A DNA stretch of 64,000 nt from assembly GCF_014863355.1 (NCBI RefSeq), contig NZ_JACZEP010000002.1:1-64000 (forward strand). The letters run 5' to 3'. Each line of letters begins with the position of its first letter. Position 1 is the first letter of the stretch. The position numbers and the translations under genes are program-made. The notes beneath the pieces were generated by a model. It had not been told where the DNA came from and made no database searches. It saw only the letters and a list, made by a program, of their open reading frames with translations. This document shows positions 43,761-51,914 of this stretch, in pieces. Origin of the DNA: Aminobacter carboxidus. GTDB lineage: Bacteria; Pseudomonadota; Alphaproteobacteria; Rhizobiales; Rhizobiaceae.

Positions 43761-44977
43761 GCACTGCCCCGCTTTGCTTCGCTGGCCGCCGCGCCGTCGC
43801 GGCCGTCCCAGAGATTGTTGAAGAACCTGGACAACCGGTTCATGCCTTCGTCCAGTCGCTCCAGGCTCTCGGAACCGAAGCAGACGCGAAGGTGGCCCTC
43901 GCCCGATTGACCGTAGAAGCTGCCGGCCTCGACGACCACATCTGCCTCGTCGAGGATCCTTTCGGCAAGCGCCTGAGACGGAATGCCGAAGGCCGAGATG
44001 TCAGGGAATGCGTAGATCGCGCCTTGCGGCGACGGGCATTTCACGCCCGGCATCTGGTTCAGGCGGCGGACGACAAGATCGCGCTTCTGGCGGTCGTGGT
44101 CGACAAGCTCGGCGAGCACTTCGGAAGGACCGGTGATCGCAGCACGCCCCCCGGCCTGGATGAATGTATTGACGTGGGTGGCGTCGTTGGCGGTGATCTT
44201 GAGCAGCCCTGGCATCGCCCAGGCAGGTGCTGTCATGTAGCCGAGACGCCATCCATCCATGGCGAAGGATTTGGTGAACGCAAAGGCGGTAACGGTGCGC
44301 TCGGCCATGCCGGGCAGTGCACCAATGCTGATATGCTCGCGGCCGTCATAGACCATGTCTTCGTAGACCTCGTCGGAAATGACGAGCAGGTCGCGCCTGA
44401 TCGCCAGTTCGGCAAGGCCTTCGAGCTCGGCGCGGGAATAGACTCGGCCGGTCGGATTGACCGGATTGACCAGCACGATCATCCGGGTGCGCTCAGTGAT
44501 GGCGGCCTCGATCAGCTCCGGCCTGAGCGCGAAGTCGTCGGCGGCATCCAGCGTCACGAATACCGGCCTGGCGCCGGCCAGTTCGATCTTGCCGATATGC
44601 TGGGGGTAGAACGGGTCGAGCAGGATCGCCTCGTCGCCCGGATCGAGCAGGGCAAGGAATGCCGCGAACGAGGCATGCGTCAGGCCATTGGTGACCAGGA
44701 TGTCGGCCGCGCTCACGTGCATGCCGTTCTGCTGCTGCAGCTTCTCGGCCAGCGCCGCCCGGAAGCTAGCGGTGCCCTTGAGGTCGCTGTAATGGACGTC
44801 GCCGGCAAGCAGCGCCGCGATCGTTGCCTGCTTGATGTGTTCGGGCGTATCGGCGGCGGGACGGCCAAGCTCGAGATGGATCAGGTCACGCCCGCTGCCG
44901 GCCAGCGCCGCAGCCTTCTGGTACATGCCGAATGATTTCTGTGGCGTCCCGGAGATACGCCGCGCGACCCGCCTCAT
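43757..44977 (-). CDS. PLP-dependent aminotransferase class I/II
   Basis: A 406-residue fold-type I aminotransferase (aspartate aminotransferase superfamily). HYSDLKGTASFRAALAEKL, NPVNPTGRVYSRAEL and ISDEVYEDMVYDG are standard, and the PLP lysine is in AFTKSFAMDGWRLGY. The substrate cannot be fixed from sequence, but being co-transcribed with an amino-acid importer and RidA it should act on the imported amino acid or a derivative. Starts with a four-base overlap with RidA. Confidence 0.9.
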   Translation of the reverse strand: MRRVARRISGTPQKSFGMYQKAAALAGSGRDLIHLELGRPAADTPEHIKQATIAALLAGDVHYSDLKGTASFRAALAEKLQQQNGMHVSAADILVTNGLTHASFAAFLALLDPGDEAILLDPFYPQHIGKIELAGARPVFVTLDAADDFALRPELIEAAITERTRMIVLVNPVNPTGRVYSRAELEGLAELAIRRDLLVISDEVYEDMVYDGREHISIGALPGMAERTVTAFAFTKSFAMDGWRLGYMTAPAWAMPGLLKITANDATHVNTFIQAGGRAAITGPSEVLAELVDHDRQKRDLVVRRLNQMPGVKCPSPQGAIYAFPDISAFGIPSQALAERILDEADVVVEAGSFYGQSGEGHLRVCFGSESLERLDEGMNRLSRFFNNLWDGRDGAAASEAKRGSA

Positions 44978-45390
44978 TGTCCCACCTTGGTTGCATCTGC
45001 CGCGGTGTCGGCCTGACGCCGCGCGATGACCTCGAGCTCGACCTTGATCTCTTCGACGGCGAAACCGACGATGACGGTCGTGTTGGTCGGGCGCGGATCG
45101 GAGAAGGTCTGGCCGAGCAGGCGCGACACGGCAATGACGTCGTCACGGCTGGCGAGATTGACGCGCACCGACACGATGTCGCGCATGCTGGAACCGGCCT
45201 CGGCCAGAGCGGCGGCGATGATGTCCAGCGACCGGCGCGTCTGCACTGCCGCGTCAGGGTCAAAGCCACCGATTTCGGGATCGTATCCCGCCGTACCCGA
45301 GACGAAAATCCAGTCGCCATCGATCACGGCTCGTGAATAGCCAGCCAGCTCCTCGAAGGGGGAGCCTGAATAGATCGCTTTTCTGGTCAT
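44974..45390 (-). CDS. RidA-family enamine/imine deaminase
   Basis: A 138-residue YjgF/YER057c/UK114-family protein (FEELAGYSRAVIDGDWIFVSGT; DIVSVRVNLASRDD; TTVIVGFAVEEIKVELEVIA). RidA proteins hydrolyse reactive enamine/imine intermediates, such as 2-aminoacrylate, released by PLP or flavin enzymes. A trailing cysteine-linked beta-strand arginine of classical RidA is not clearly placed, so it may be a specialised subgroup. First gene of the operon through 40393. A TTTGATCAAA palindrome lies 26 bases upstream. Confidence 0.9.
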   Translation of the reverse strand: MTRKAIYSGSPFEELAGYSRAVIDGDWIFVSGTAGYDPEIGGFDPDAAVQTRRSLDIIAAALAEAGSSMRDIVSVRVNLASRDDVIAVSRLLGQTFSDPRPTNTTVIVGFAVEEIKVELEVIARRQADTAADATKVGQ

Positions 45391-45415
45391 TGGTCGCCTC
45401 TGCCTTGTACGCTCA

Positions 45416-45462
45416 TTTGATCAAACCATCATCGTGATAACGTAAGTTCGCGGCGAGATCAA
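45416..45462 (-). promoter_or_regulatory. promoter and TTTGATCAAA operator of the RidA-Liv operon
   Basis: On the minus strand TTGATC (45462-45457) and TATCAC (45439-45434) are 17 bases apart. The palindrome TTTGATCAAA (45416-45425) overlaps the expected start of transcription. The extended GATCAAATGA matches the site at 33527. The remaining roughly 260 bases up to msrA at 45725 show no gene. Confidence 0.65.
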
Positions 45463-45724
45463 CCGCCTCGAAATGGCGTCGGTATTTTGGATTGCGGGCC
45501 GTAGGGTCAGCGGGAAACGGTTGGCATCGGGCGCAGGGGCTACTTGGATCGCGCGTCGGGCATGAACCGCAGCCGCAGTCACTTGCGCGTGACCCACGCC
45601 GATTCCGCGTAACAAAGCCACGTTCATCTCCGTATCCTGTGCTGGCGGACATCGGCTGGCTTGGCCGGGTGAGCCCAGGCGCCTCACAAGAACGCCGCCA
45701 GGATCGACGAACTGGAGCAGTTGG

Positions 45725-46459
45725 ATGACACGCGAATTTTCGGAAGTGAGAAAGATTGCCAGCGGGCCGGCATTCTGGCTGTTAGCCGCGGCAGCCGCAT
45801 TCGGCACCTGGGCTCTGACGACACCGAGTGCCGCGCAGGAGGGCATCAAGATTCCGGCGCCAATGCTCGACGCACCGGCGCAAGGCAACTCGGCGGTGGC
45901 GGTGCTGGCAGGCGGCTGCTTCTGGGGCGTGCAGGGCGTGTTCCAGCATGTCGAGGGCGTCACGAACGCCGTGTCAGGCTATGCCGGCGGCGACAAGCAG
46001 ACGGCCAAATACAACGTCGTCGGCAGTGGCTCGACCGGTCATGCAGAGTCGGTCAGGATCACCTTCGATCCGCAGAAAATCAGCTATGGCCGGATTCTGC
46101 AGATCTACTTCTCGGTCGCGCATGACCCGACCGAGCTCAACCGCCAGGGGCCCGACACCGGCACCCAGTACCGCTCGACGATCTTCCCGGCCGACGCCGA
46201 GCAGGCCAAGGTCGCCAAGGCCTATGTCGCCCAACTCGACAAGGCCAAGGTCTTTGACGCGACGATCGCGACGACGATCGAACCCGGCCACGCCTTCTAC
46301 AAGGCCGAAGACTATCATCAGGATTTTCTGACCCTGAACCCGACCTATCCCTACATCGTCTACAACGACCTGCCGAAGATCGAGAACCTGAAACGCCTCT
46401 TCCCCGATCGCTACCGCAGCGACCCGGTGCTGGTCTCGGAGGCCAAGGCGTCCAACTGA
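45725..46459 (+). CDS. msrA: exported peptide methionine-S-sulfoxide reductase
   Basis: A 244-residue MsrA. The catalytic GGCFWGVQGVFQHVEGV motif contains the nucleophilic cysteine, and GPDTGTQYRSTIF and AEDYHQDFL complete the fold. Unlike cytosolic MsrA it starts with a roughly 38-residue hydrophobic leader (FWLLAAAAAFGTWALTTPSAAQ), predicting export to the periplasm. No resolving-cysteine tail is evident after the core, so recycling may need a periplasmic reductant. A GGAG site precedes the start. Its position beside the BisC/RidA system suggests a link to methionine sulfoxide. Confidence 0.93.
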   Translation: MTREFSEVRKIASGPAFWLLAAAAAFGTWALTTPSAAQEGIKIPAPMLDAPAQGNSAVAVLAGGCFWGVQGVFQHVEGVTNAVSGYAGGDKQTAKYNVVGSGSTGHAESVRITFDPQKISYGRILQIYFSVAHDPTELNRQGPDTGTQYRSTIFPADAEQAKVAKAYVAQLDKAKVFDATIATTIEPGHAFYKAEDYHQDFLTLNPTYPYIVYNDLPKIENLKRLFPDRYRSDPVLVSEAKASN

Positions 46460-46477
46460 TCAGGACGGCAGGCGGGC

Positions 46478-47179
46478 TCAGCTGGCTGACGGCCACCAGT
46501 CACCGTCATCTCCGAGTCTCAGGCGCGGCGAGACAATCGCGCCGTGGATGCGTGAAACGAGTGGTGCATCGTGTTCGCCGATGGCCTGGCGCCAGTTGTC
46601 ACCCTGCAGCATGGCGAAGACCGCCGCGACCGGTTCGATGCCGGCCTTTTCAAGCAGCTTCAGCACTGCCAACATGGAGGTGCCGGAACTGATGACATCG
46701 TCGACGACCAGTACCCGCTTGCCCTCGAGCAGTGGCAGCATGCGCGGGTCTAGATAGAGCCGCTTGGCGTGGTCCGGGCTGGTGATCGAGCTCATCGGCT
46801 CCGACAGATCCTCGCTGTACCAGAACTTTCGCGACGTCCCGAGCGCCACCATTCTTGAATGCCCGAGACGCCGGGCGACGCCATTGGCAAGCGGCAGGCC
46901 GAGTGTCGGCACGCCGATCACCACCTCGGGATCATAGGCTCGGGCATGCACGGCCATGGCATCCGACAGCGCATCTTCCACGGTGAAGCTCGCCTGGTTG
47001 ACGATCATCGAGGCAACTGCGCTCGTGCCATCGCCCGGCAGGATGCGGATCGGCAGTGCGATCTGGCGACCGTCGGGAAGCGACGCTGGGTAGAGGTCGC
47101 TGAAGCCATCGGCGGGCTGCGTTTCGAACGTGCCCTCGGGATAGACTGTCTGCCAGAATTGATGCGGAGCGAGTGGCAC
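46478..47179 (-). CDS. phosphoribosyltransferase-like protein
   Basis: A protein of about 233 residues with the PRPP-binding motif RVLVVDDVISSGTSML typical of type I phosphoribosyltransferases (adenine, xanthine and orotate types). VVIGVPTLGLPLANGVARRLG lies before it. No ATG with a ribosome site is available near the conserved start; a GTG at 47179 preceded by AAAGGT is chosen, and an ATG at 47236 is the alternative. It is divergent from an M20 amidohydrolase gene. Likely nucleobase salvage; the base is unknown. Confidence 0.78.
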   Translation of the reverse strand: MPLAPHQFWQTVYPEGTFETQPADGFSDLYPASLPDGRQIALPIRILPGDGTSAVASMIVNQASFTVEDALSDAMAVHARAYDPEVVIGVPTLGLPLANGVARRLGHSRMVALGTSRKFWYSEDLSEPMSSITSPDHAKRLYLDPRMLPLLEGKRVLVVDDVISSGTSMLAVLKLLEKAGIEPVAAVFAMLQGDNWRQAIGEHDAPLVSRIHGAIVSPRLRLGDDGDWWPSAS

Positions 47180-47271
47180 AATGGACCTTTCTGATGCAGA
47201 AGGGATATGTGGCGCCGATGGCCCTGGGCGCCGCATGACAGCAGCGAGACGGGCCGGACGGAGTTTGCGTG

Positions 47272-48450
47272 ATGACATCGACGGCCGGGCACGACAAGGG
47301 CGAAATCGAGATGCTGACGGCGCTGCGCCGCGACATCCACGCCCATCCCGAGTTGGGCTTCGAGGAACTACGCACATCAGGCATCGTGCAGAAGATGCTG
47401 GCCGAAGCCGGCATCTCGGTGCAGACAGGCCTCGGCAAGACCGGCGTCGTCGGCACGCTGAAGCTCGGTGATGGCTCGCGGCGCATCGCGTTGCGCGCCG
47501 ACATGGACGCGCTCGCCATGCCCGAAATGGCCGAAGAGCGTGCCTACAAGTCGACCATCGAGGGCAAGATGCACGCCTGCGGCCATGACGGCCACACTGT
47601 CATGCTGCTAGGTGCTGCGCGCGAGCTCGCCCGGCGCCAGAATTTCTCCGGCACGGTGCACTTCATCTTCCAGCCGGCTGAGGAAGGGCGCGGCGGCGCC
47701 AAGGCGATGATCGCGGACGGCTTCTTCAAGCAATACCCGGTCGATGCGGTCTACGGACTGCACAACATGCCCGGTATCGCACCCGATGCCATGGCCGTGG
47801 TCGCCGGGCCACAGCTCGCCTCGTCCGACCGCTGGACCGTCACCTTCAAGGGCATCGGCACCCATGGCGCCAAGCCACATCTCGGCCGCGACGCGATGAC
47901 GGCAGCCGGCCAGTTCCTGACCGCACTGCACACCATCGTCGCCCGCCGCGTCGACCCGCTGCAGCCGGCCGTGGTCAGCGCCTGCGCCATGGAAGCCGGC
48001 AGCTTCGAGGCGCTCAACGTCATCCCCGACCTGGTCAAGATCGGCGGCACATCGCGTGCCTATTCGGCCGCCGTGCGCGACCAGTTGGAAGAAGAGATCG
48101 GCGCGCTGGCCGAGGGCTCGGCGCGGCTCTACGGCATCGAGGCGGAGTACCGCTATTTCAGGCAGATGCCGCCTGTCGTCAACGACCGCGACGCCACGCG
48201 CCGGGCACTGGCGGCGGCGCAGGCAGCGCTCGGCGTCGACAAGGTAATGACCGAGTTCCCGCCATCGACTGCCGGCGACGACTTCGCCATGTTCTCCCAG
48301 GAGGTGCCGGGCGCCTATGTCTGGCTCGGCAACGGCCCCGCCGTCGACGGCGCCCTGCACCACAACAGCCGCTATGACTTCAACGATGATGCGCTGGCGA
48401 GCGGGGTCAGGTTCTGGACGACTCTGGTCGAGCAGGAATTGGCGGCATAG
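47272..48450 (+). CDS. M20-family amidohydrolase (hippurate/N-acyl amino acid type)
   Basis: A 392-residue dinuclear-metal hydrolase. Conserved sites are DIHAHPELGFEE, HACGHDGHTVMLLG, FQPAEEGRGGA and the C-terminal HHNSRYDFND. These match hippuricase, IAA-amino-acid and N-acetyl-amino-acid hydrolases, which release an amino acid from an N-acyl conjugate in the cytoplasm. The ATG at 47272 is used (GGACGGAG eight bases before); a GTG immediately precedes it. Monocistronic, followed by a palindromic repeat. Confidence 0.9.
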   Translation: MTSTAGHDKGEIEMLTALRRDIHAHPELGFEELRTSGIVQKMLAEAGISVQTGLGKTGVVGTLKLGDGSRRIALRADMDALAMPEMAEERAYKSTIEGKMHACGHDGHTVMLLGAARELARRQNFSGTVHFIFQPAEEGRGGAKAMIADGFFKQYPVDAVYGLHNMPGIAPDAMAVVAGPQLASSDRWTVTFKGIGTHGAKPHLGRDAMTAAGQFLTALHTIVARRVDPLQPAVVSACAMEAGSFEALNVIPDLVKIGGTSRAYSAAVRDQLEEEIGALAEGSARLYGIEAEYRYFRQMPPVVNDRDATRRALAAAQAALGVDKVMTEFPPSTAGDDFAMFSQEVPGAYVWLGNGPAVDGALHHNSRYDFNDDALASGVRFWTTLVEQELAA

Positions 48451-48516
48451 TTTCCGGTCGCTCGGGGGCAAGTGCGCAAGGCCGTCATCCCATGATGGCC
48501 ACTCAAGCGCTGTCGA

Positions 48517-48712
48517 CCCCCACTCCGGTTTGCTTCGCAAACCACCTCTCCCCCGTTCGACGGGGGAGAGGAAAGCCGCTGCAGGGGCACCCACTTTCCT
48601 ACCGCCCGAAATTTGGGGGCGACGAACCCAAGTTCTGGAAGGTAGCGCCCTACGAGATTGGCGTTTCCTCTCCCAAGTGGCACGGCGAAGCCGTGACGGA
48701 GTGGGGGCTCTT
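48517..48712. repeat. palindromic repeat with long inverted arms
   Basis: The left arm (48517-48574: CCCCACTCCG, a hairpin TTTGCTTCGCAAA, then CTCCCCCG and CGGGGGAG) is mirrored by the right arm (48664-48708: TTTCCTCTCCC, a hairpin CACGGCGAAGCCGTG, CGGAGTGGGG). About 90 bases separate them. It fills the 345-base gap between the amidohydrolase and nucleoside hydrolase genes, in which no gene is seen. It has the same architecture as 7299-7437. Confidence 0.72.
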
Positions 48713-48795
48713 TCACCAGTCGATGGGGCGACGACGTGCCTCCAGTTGCAGATCCCGGATAGCCTGCATCTGACTCCACTTCCAGGTGACGAGGG

Positions 48796-49719
48796 TTACT
48801 CCGCCTTCAGCCTGTGATAGAGCAGCTTCAGCACTGCGGCGCTCTCGACCTTCAGCGCCACCGAAACCGCAGCCCCATCTTGCGAGACCGTCAAAGCGCC
48901 AGCGTCGCGCGTCGTGCTCGTATCGACGACAAGCTTGAGCGTCTCGCAGCCAAACAGCGCCTCGTCGAGCGCCAGCAGCATGACACAGGGGTCGTGCAGC
49001 GGCCGGCTCTCGCCACCCGTGGTCGACTGGAAATAGGCGTCGATCAGCGCGCCCGAAGCGACGGCCGCCGGCACATCGGCGTTCTGCAACATCGCAGTAT
49101 CGTCGCGCGTCGCGCGCACCTTGCGGGTGACGTCGAGCGGGATCAGCGTGAAGTCGAGCCCGGCGGCAAAGGCGATCTCGGCCGCCTCCGGGTCGGCGGC
49201 GATGTTGAATTCGGCGCGCGGGCCAATGTTGCCCGGCTCGTAAACCGCCCCACCCATGGCAATGACGCGGCCGATACGGCGGGCAGCCTCGGGGTGTTCA
49301 GTGACCAGACGGGCGATGTTGGTGAGCGGGCCAAGCGCCAGGATGTCGATGGCGCCGGCTTCGGCAGCCGTGAGCGTATCTCGCAGCCAGCTCACGGCAT
49401 CACCGGCCACAGGCTTCGCCAACGGATCGGGGAAGGCGACGCCGCCAAGACCATCGTTGCCGTGAATGTCGGCAGTGTCGAAGCCTTTTCGCGACAGCGG
49501 ACCGGCAGCGCCCGCAACCACCGGCACGTCGACGCGGCCTTCGAGCGCCAGGATGCGGCCGGCATTGCGCGTGGTGGTCGCGATCCCGATGTTGCCGGCA
49601 ACCGTGGTGATGCCGATGACGTCGAACTCCGCCGACTTCAGCGCCAGCAGGATCGCCACCGCATCGTCGATGCCGGGATCGGTGTCGATGATCACCTTGC
49701 GGGTGGGATTCTGCTGCAT
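48796..49719 (-). CDS. inosine/uridine-preferring nucleoside hydrolase
   Basis: A 307-residue nucleoside hydrolase with the calcium-binding IIDTDPGIDDAVAILLAL signature at the N-terminus. PLTNIARLVTEHPE and EFNIAADPEAAEIAF follow. It splits ribonucleosides into base and ribose. The start at 49719 is preferred to an ATG five codons earlier because AAAGG lies between them. No signal peptide. It is divergent from the adenine deaminase gene across 169 bases, giving a nucleoside-to-base-to-deaminated-base route. Confidence 0.93.
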   Translation of the reverse strand: MQQNPTRKVIIDTDPGIDDAVAILLALKSAEFDVIGITTVAGNIGIATTTRNAGRILALEGRVDVPVVAGAAGPLSRKGFDTADIHGNDGLGGVAFPDPLAKPVAGDAVSWLRDTLTAAEAGAIDILALGPLTNIARLVTEHPEAARRIGRVIAMGGAVYEPGNIGPRAEFNIAADPEAAEIAFAAGLDFTLIPLDVTRKVRATRDDTAMLQNADVPAAVASGALIDAYFQSTTGGESRPLHDPCVMLLALDEALFGCETLKLVVDTSTTRDAGALTVSQDGAAVSVALKVESAAVLKLLYHRLKAE

Positions 49720-49888
49720 GGCGCGACCTTTCATTCCAGTCTCAAATCGGGTCCGACTGGCTTCACATCATCGCAACAGGGGAATCAAGCCGAAATGCTT
49801 GTCCCAGCGCCGCACGACCGAACCTGCTGTATGCTGGCACAGCGGAAACCGGTTTCGATTTCAACAGCGATGCATTAGAGGCGGCACC

Positions 49889-51763
49889 ATGACCAACACA
49901 GCTCCCTTGCCCGCCGATCTCCTCATCGAACCCGCCGACGAAATCCTCATTCGCCAGGATCTTGTGCTGACGGCACTTGGCAAGCGCGAGGCCGATCGCC
50001 TCGTCCAGTTCGGCCGCGTGCTCGACGTGCACACCGGCACCTGGATGGACGATTGCGAGGTGGCGATCCGCGGCCGGCGCATCGCCTATGTCGGCCCCGC
50101 CGGCAGTTTCGCAGGTACGGCGCGCGAAACGATCGACCGCACGCATCTGTCAGCGGTTCCCGGCTTTGGCGAGGTGCACAAGCACATCGAAAGCTCGCAC
50201 CTGACGCCTGAGCACGAGGCGGCACTGGTCATGCCGCGCGGCAACACCTGGACCTGCGAGGCAAGCCACGAATTCTCCAATGTCAACGGCCCCAACAACC
50301 TCGAATTCTGGTTGACGGCGCGCCGCGCCGGCTCGCCGATGAAGATCTTTCCACTGCCCGGTTCGGCCGTGCCGCCGACGGCCTATGAGGGTGGCGGCGG
50401 CCATTTCGGCTATGCCGAGCAGATCGGCTTTCTCGGCGAAAGCACGATGGTTGCGGGCCTCGACGAGGTGATGGACTGGCCCGCCGTGTGGAACCCGGAG
50501 AACCCGTCCTATGACAGGCTGTGGGGCATGATCCAGGCCACATTCGAAAAGCGTGGTGTGGTCGAGGGCCATGGTGCCGGCCTGCGCGACCTGCCCTCGA
50601 TCAACGCCTTCGCCGCCGCCGGCCTGTCCTCCGACCACGAGGCGTGGACACCTGAAGAGGCGTGGGACAAGCTCCGGCGTGGCATCTTCATCGAGATCCG
50701 CCCGCATTCGATGCCCGACATCATCAAGGGCCTGCTGGAGCGCGGCCTGCGCGACTGGAGCCAAGTGGCCTTCGCCACCGACGACCGCAGCGCCTCCGAC
50801 ACGCTGAAGATGGGCGCGACCGACCACAATGTCCGGCTCGCCATCGAAAGCGGGCTGGCGCCCGAGATCGCCTACCAGTGCGTGTCGATCAACCCGGCGC
50901 GGCACATGCGGCTGACACCCTTTGTCGGCTCCATCGCACCCGGCCGCTTTGCCGACATGGTCCTGCTCGAAAAGGTGGCGACCGTGTCGATCGCGGAGGT
51001 CTGGGCCGATGGCGAGCAGGTTTCCGAGGGCAAGACTTTCACCGGCCATTTGCCTGATATCGACTGGCCGGAATGGGCGACCAAGACGGTCAATGTCGGG
51101 CGCAAGCTCGGTGCTGGCGACTTCGCCATCGCGGCCGAACCGGGGCGCGAGACGATGCAGGCGGCCCTGCTGCGTCCGTTCCACTGGGACGACAATTTCA
51201 TCACCACTGAACTTGCAGTGGCCGATGGCGAGGTGCAGCGCGACAGCGAGCGCAACATCACCAAATTCGCCGTCGTCGACCGCTATTCGGGCAAGGGCCG
51301 CGTCGCCAAGATGTTCTGGCTCGGCTGCGGCCCGAAGACGCCCGACACGGCGGTCGGCTGCACGGTGGCGCACGACCAGCACAACATCTGGGTCGTCGGC
51401 TCGTCCGACGCCGCCATGGCCGAAGTGGTCAACCGCATCTCGGACAACCAGGGCGGCTGGGCGCTGGTGACGGGGGGCAAGGTGGTGGCCGACGTGCACT
51501 ACGAGGTCGGCGGACTGATGACCAACCGGCCGGCCGAGGCGCTCGATGCCGAGATGGAAAAGCTCTATACCGAGGCCAACAAGATCGACTGGCTCTACGA
51601 GCCGACCTTCTCGCCGCGCTGGTTCCCCGGCTTCCCCGAGCGGCTGCAGTTCGCGACGCTGACCTGCGCCCCATGGCGCTGGGTGCTGGTGGCACCGACC
51701 GATGCGGTGCCCGAGGGCTTCGTCAACGTGCAGACAGGCGAAAGCCAGAAGGTCGTTTGGTAG
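49889..51763 (+). CDS. adenine deaminase family protein
   Basis: A 624-residue amidohydrolase of the Ade type converting adenine to hypoxanthine. The metal motif, usually HxHIESS, reads EVHKHIESSHLTP here. SSDHEAWTPEEAW, CVSINPARHMRLT and the C-terminal NQGGWALVTGGKV are as in AdeC. The start at 49889 follows GAGG; the long open frame upstream overlaps the nucleoside hydrolase and is not coding. At about 30-40 residues longer than Bacillus AdeC it may belong to a divergent subgroup with another purine as substrate. Confidence 0.88.
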   Translation: MTNTAPLPADLLIEPADEILIRQDLVLTALGKREADRLVQFGRVLDVHTGTWMDDCEVAIRGRRIAYVGPAGSFAGTARETIDRTHLSAVPGFGEVHKHIESSHLTPEHEAALVMPRGNTWTCEASHEFSNVNGPNNLEFWLTARRAGSPMKIFPLPGSAVPPTAYEGGGGHFGYAEQIGFLGESTMVAGLDEVMDWPAVWNPENPSYDRLWGMIQATFEKRGVVEGHGAGLRDLPSINAFAAAGLSSDHEAWTPEEAWDKLRRGIFIEIRPHSMPDIIKGLLERGLRDWSQVAFATDDRSASDTLKMGATDHNVRLAIESGLAPEIAYQCVSINPARHMRLTPFVGSIAPGRFADMVLLEKVATVSIAEVWADGEQVSEGKTFTGHLPDIDWPEWATKTVNVGRKLGAGDFAIAAEPGRETMQAALLRPFHWDDNFITTELAVADGEVQRDSERNITKFAVVDRYSGKGRVAKMFWLGCGPKTPDTAVGCTVAHDQHNIWVVGSSDAAMAEVVNRISDNQGGWALVTGGKVVADVHYEVGGLMTNRPAEALDAEMEKLYTEANKIDWLYEPTFSPRWFPGFPERLQFATLTCAPWRWVLVAPTDAVPEGFVNVQTGESQKVVW

Positions 51764-51914
51764 CGGCGAGGCTTTAGAGCCTAAGTGCGCCCTTTAAGGT
51801 TCGCCCGATGGGCGAGCACTTCGGGCTGAGGACAGGGGAGCCCGCAAGACCGCCGACCAGTTCGCGAAAACCTCGGTGGGCGAGCCGCGAAGGACGTACC
51901 CGCCAGCCCCGACC

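Noticed and set aside
51781-51914. short hairpins and open frame after adenine deaminase
   Set aside because: The inverted segments (TTCGCCCGATGGGCGA) are short and no T-run follows; insufficient for a terminator or repeat call.
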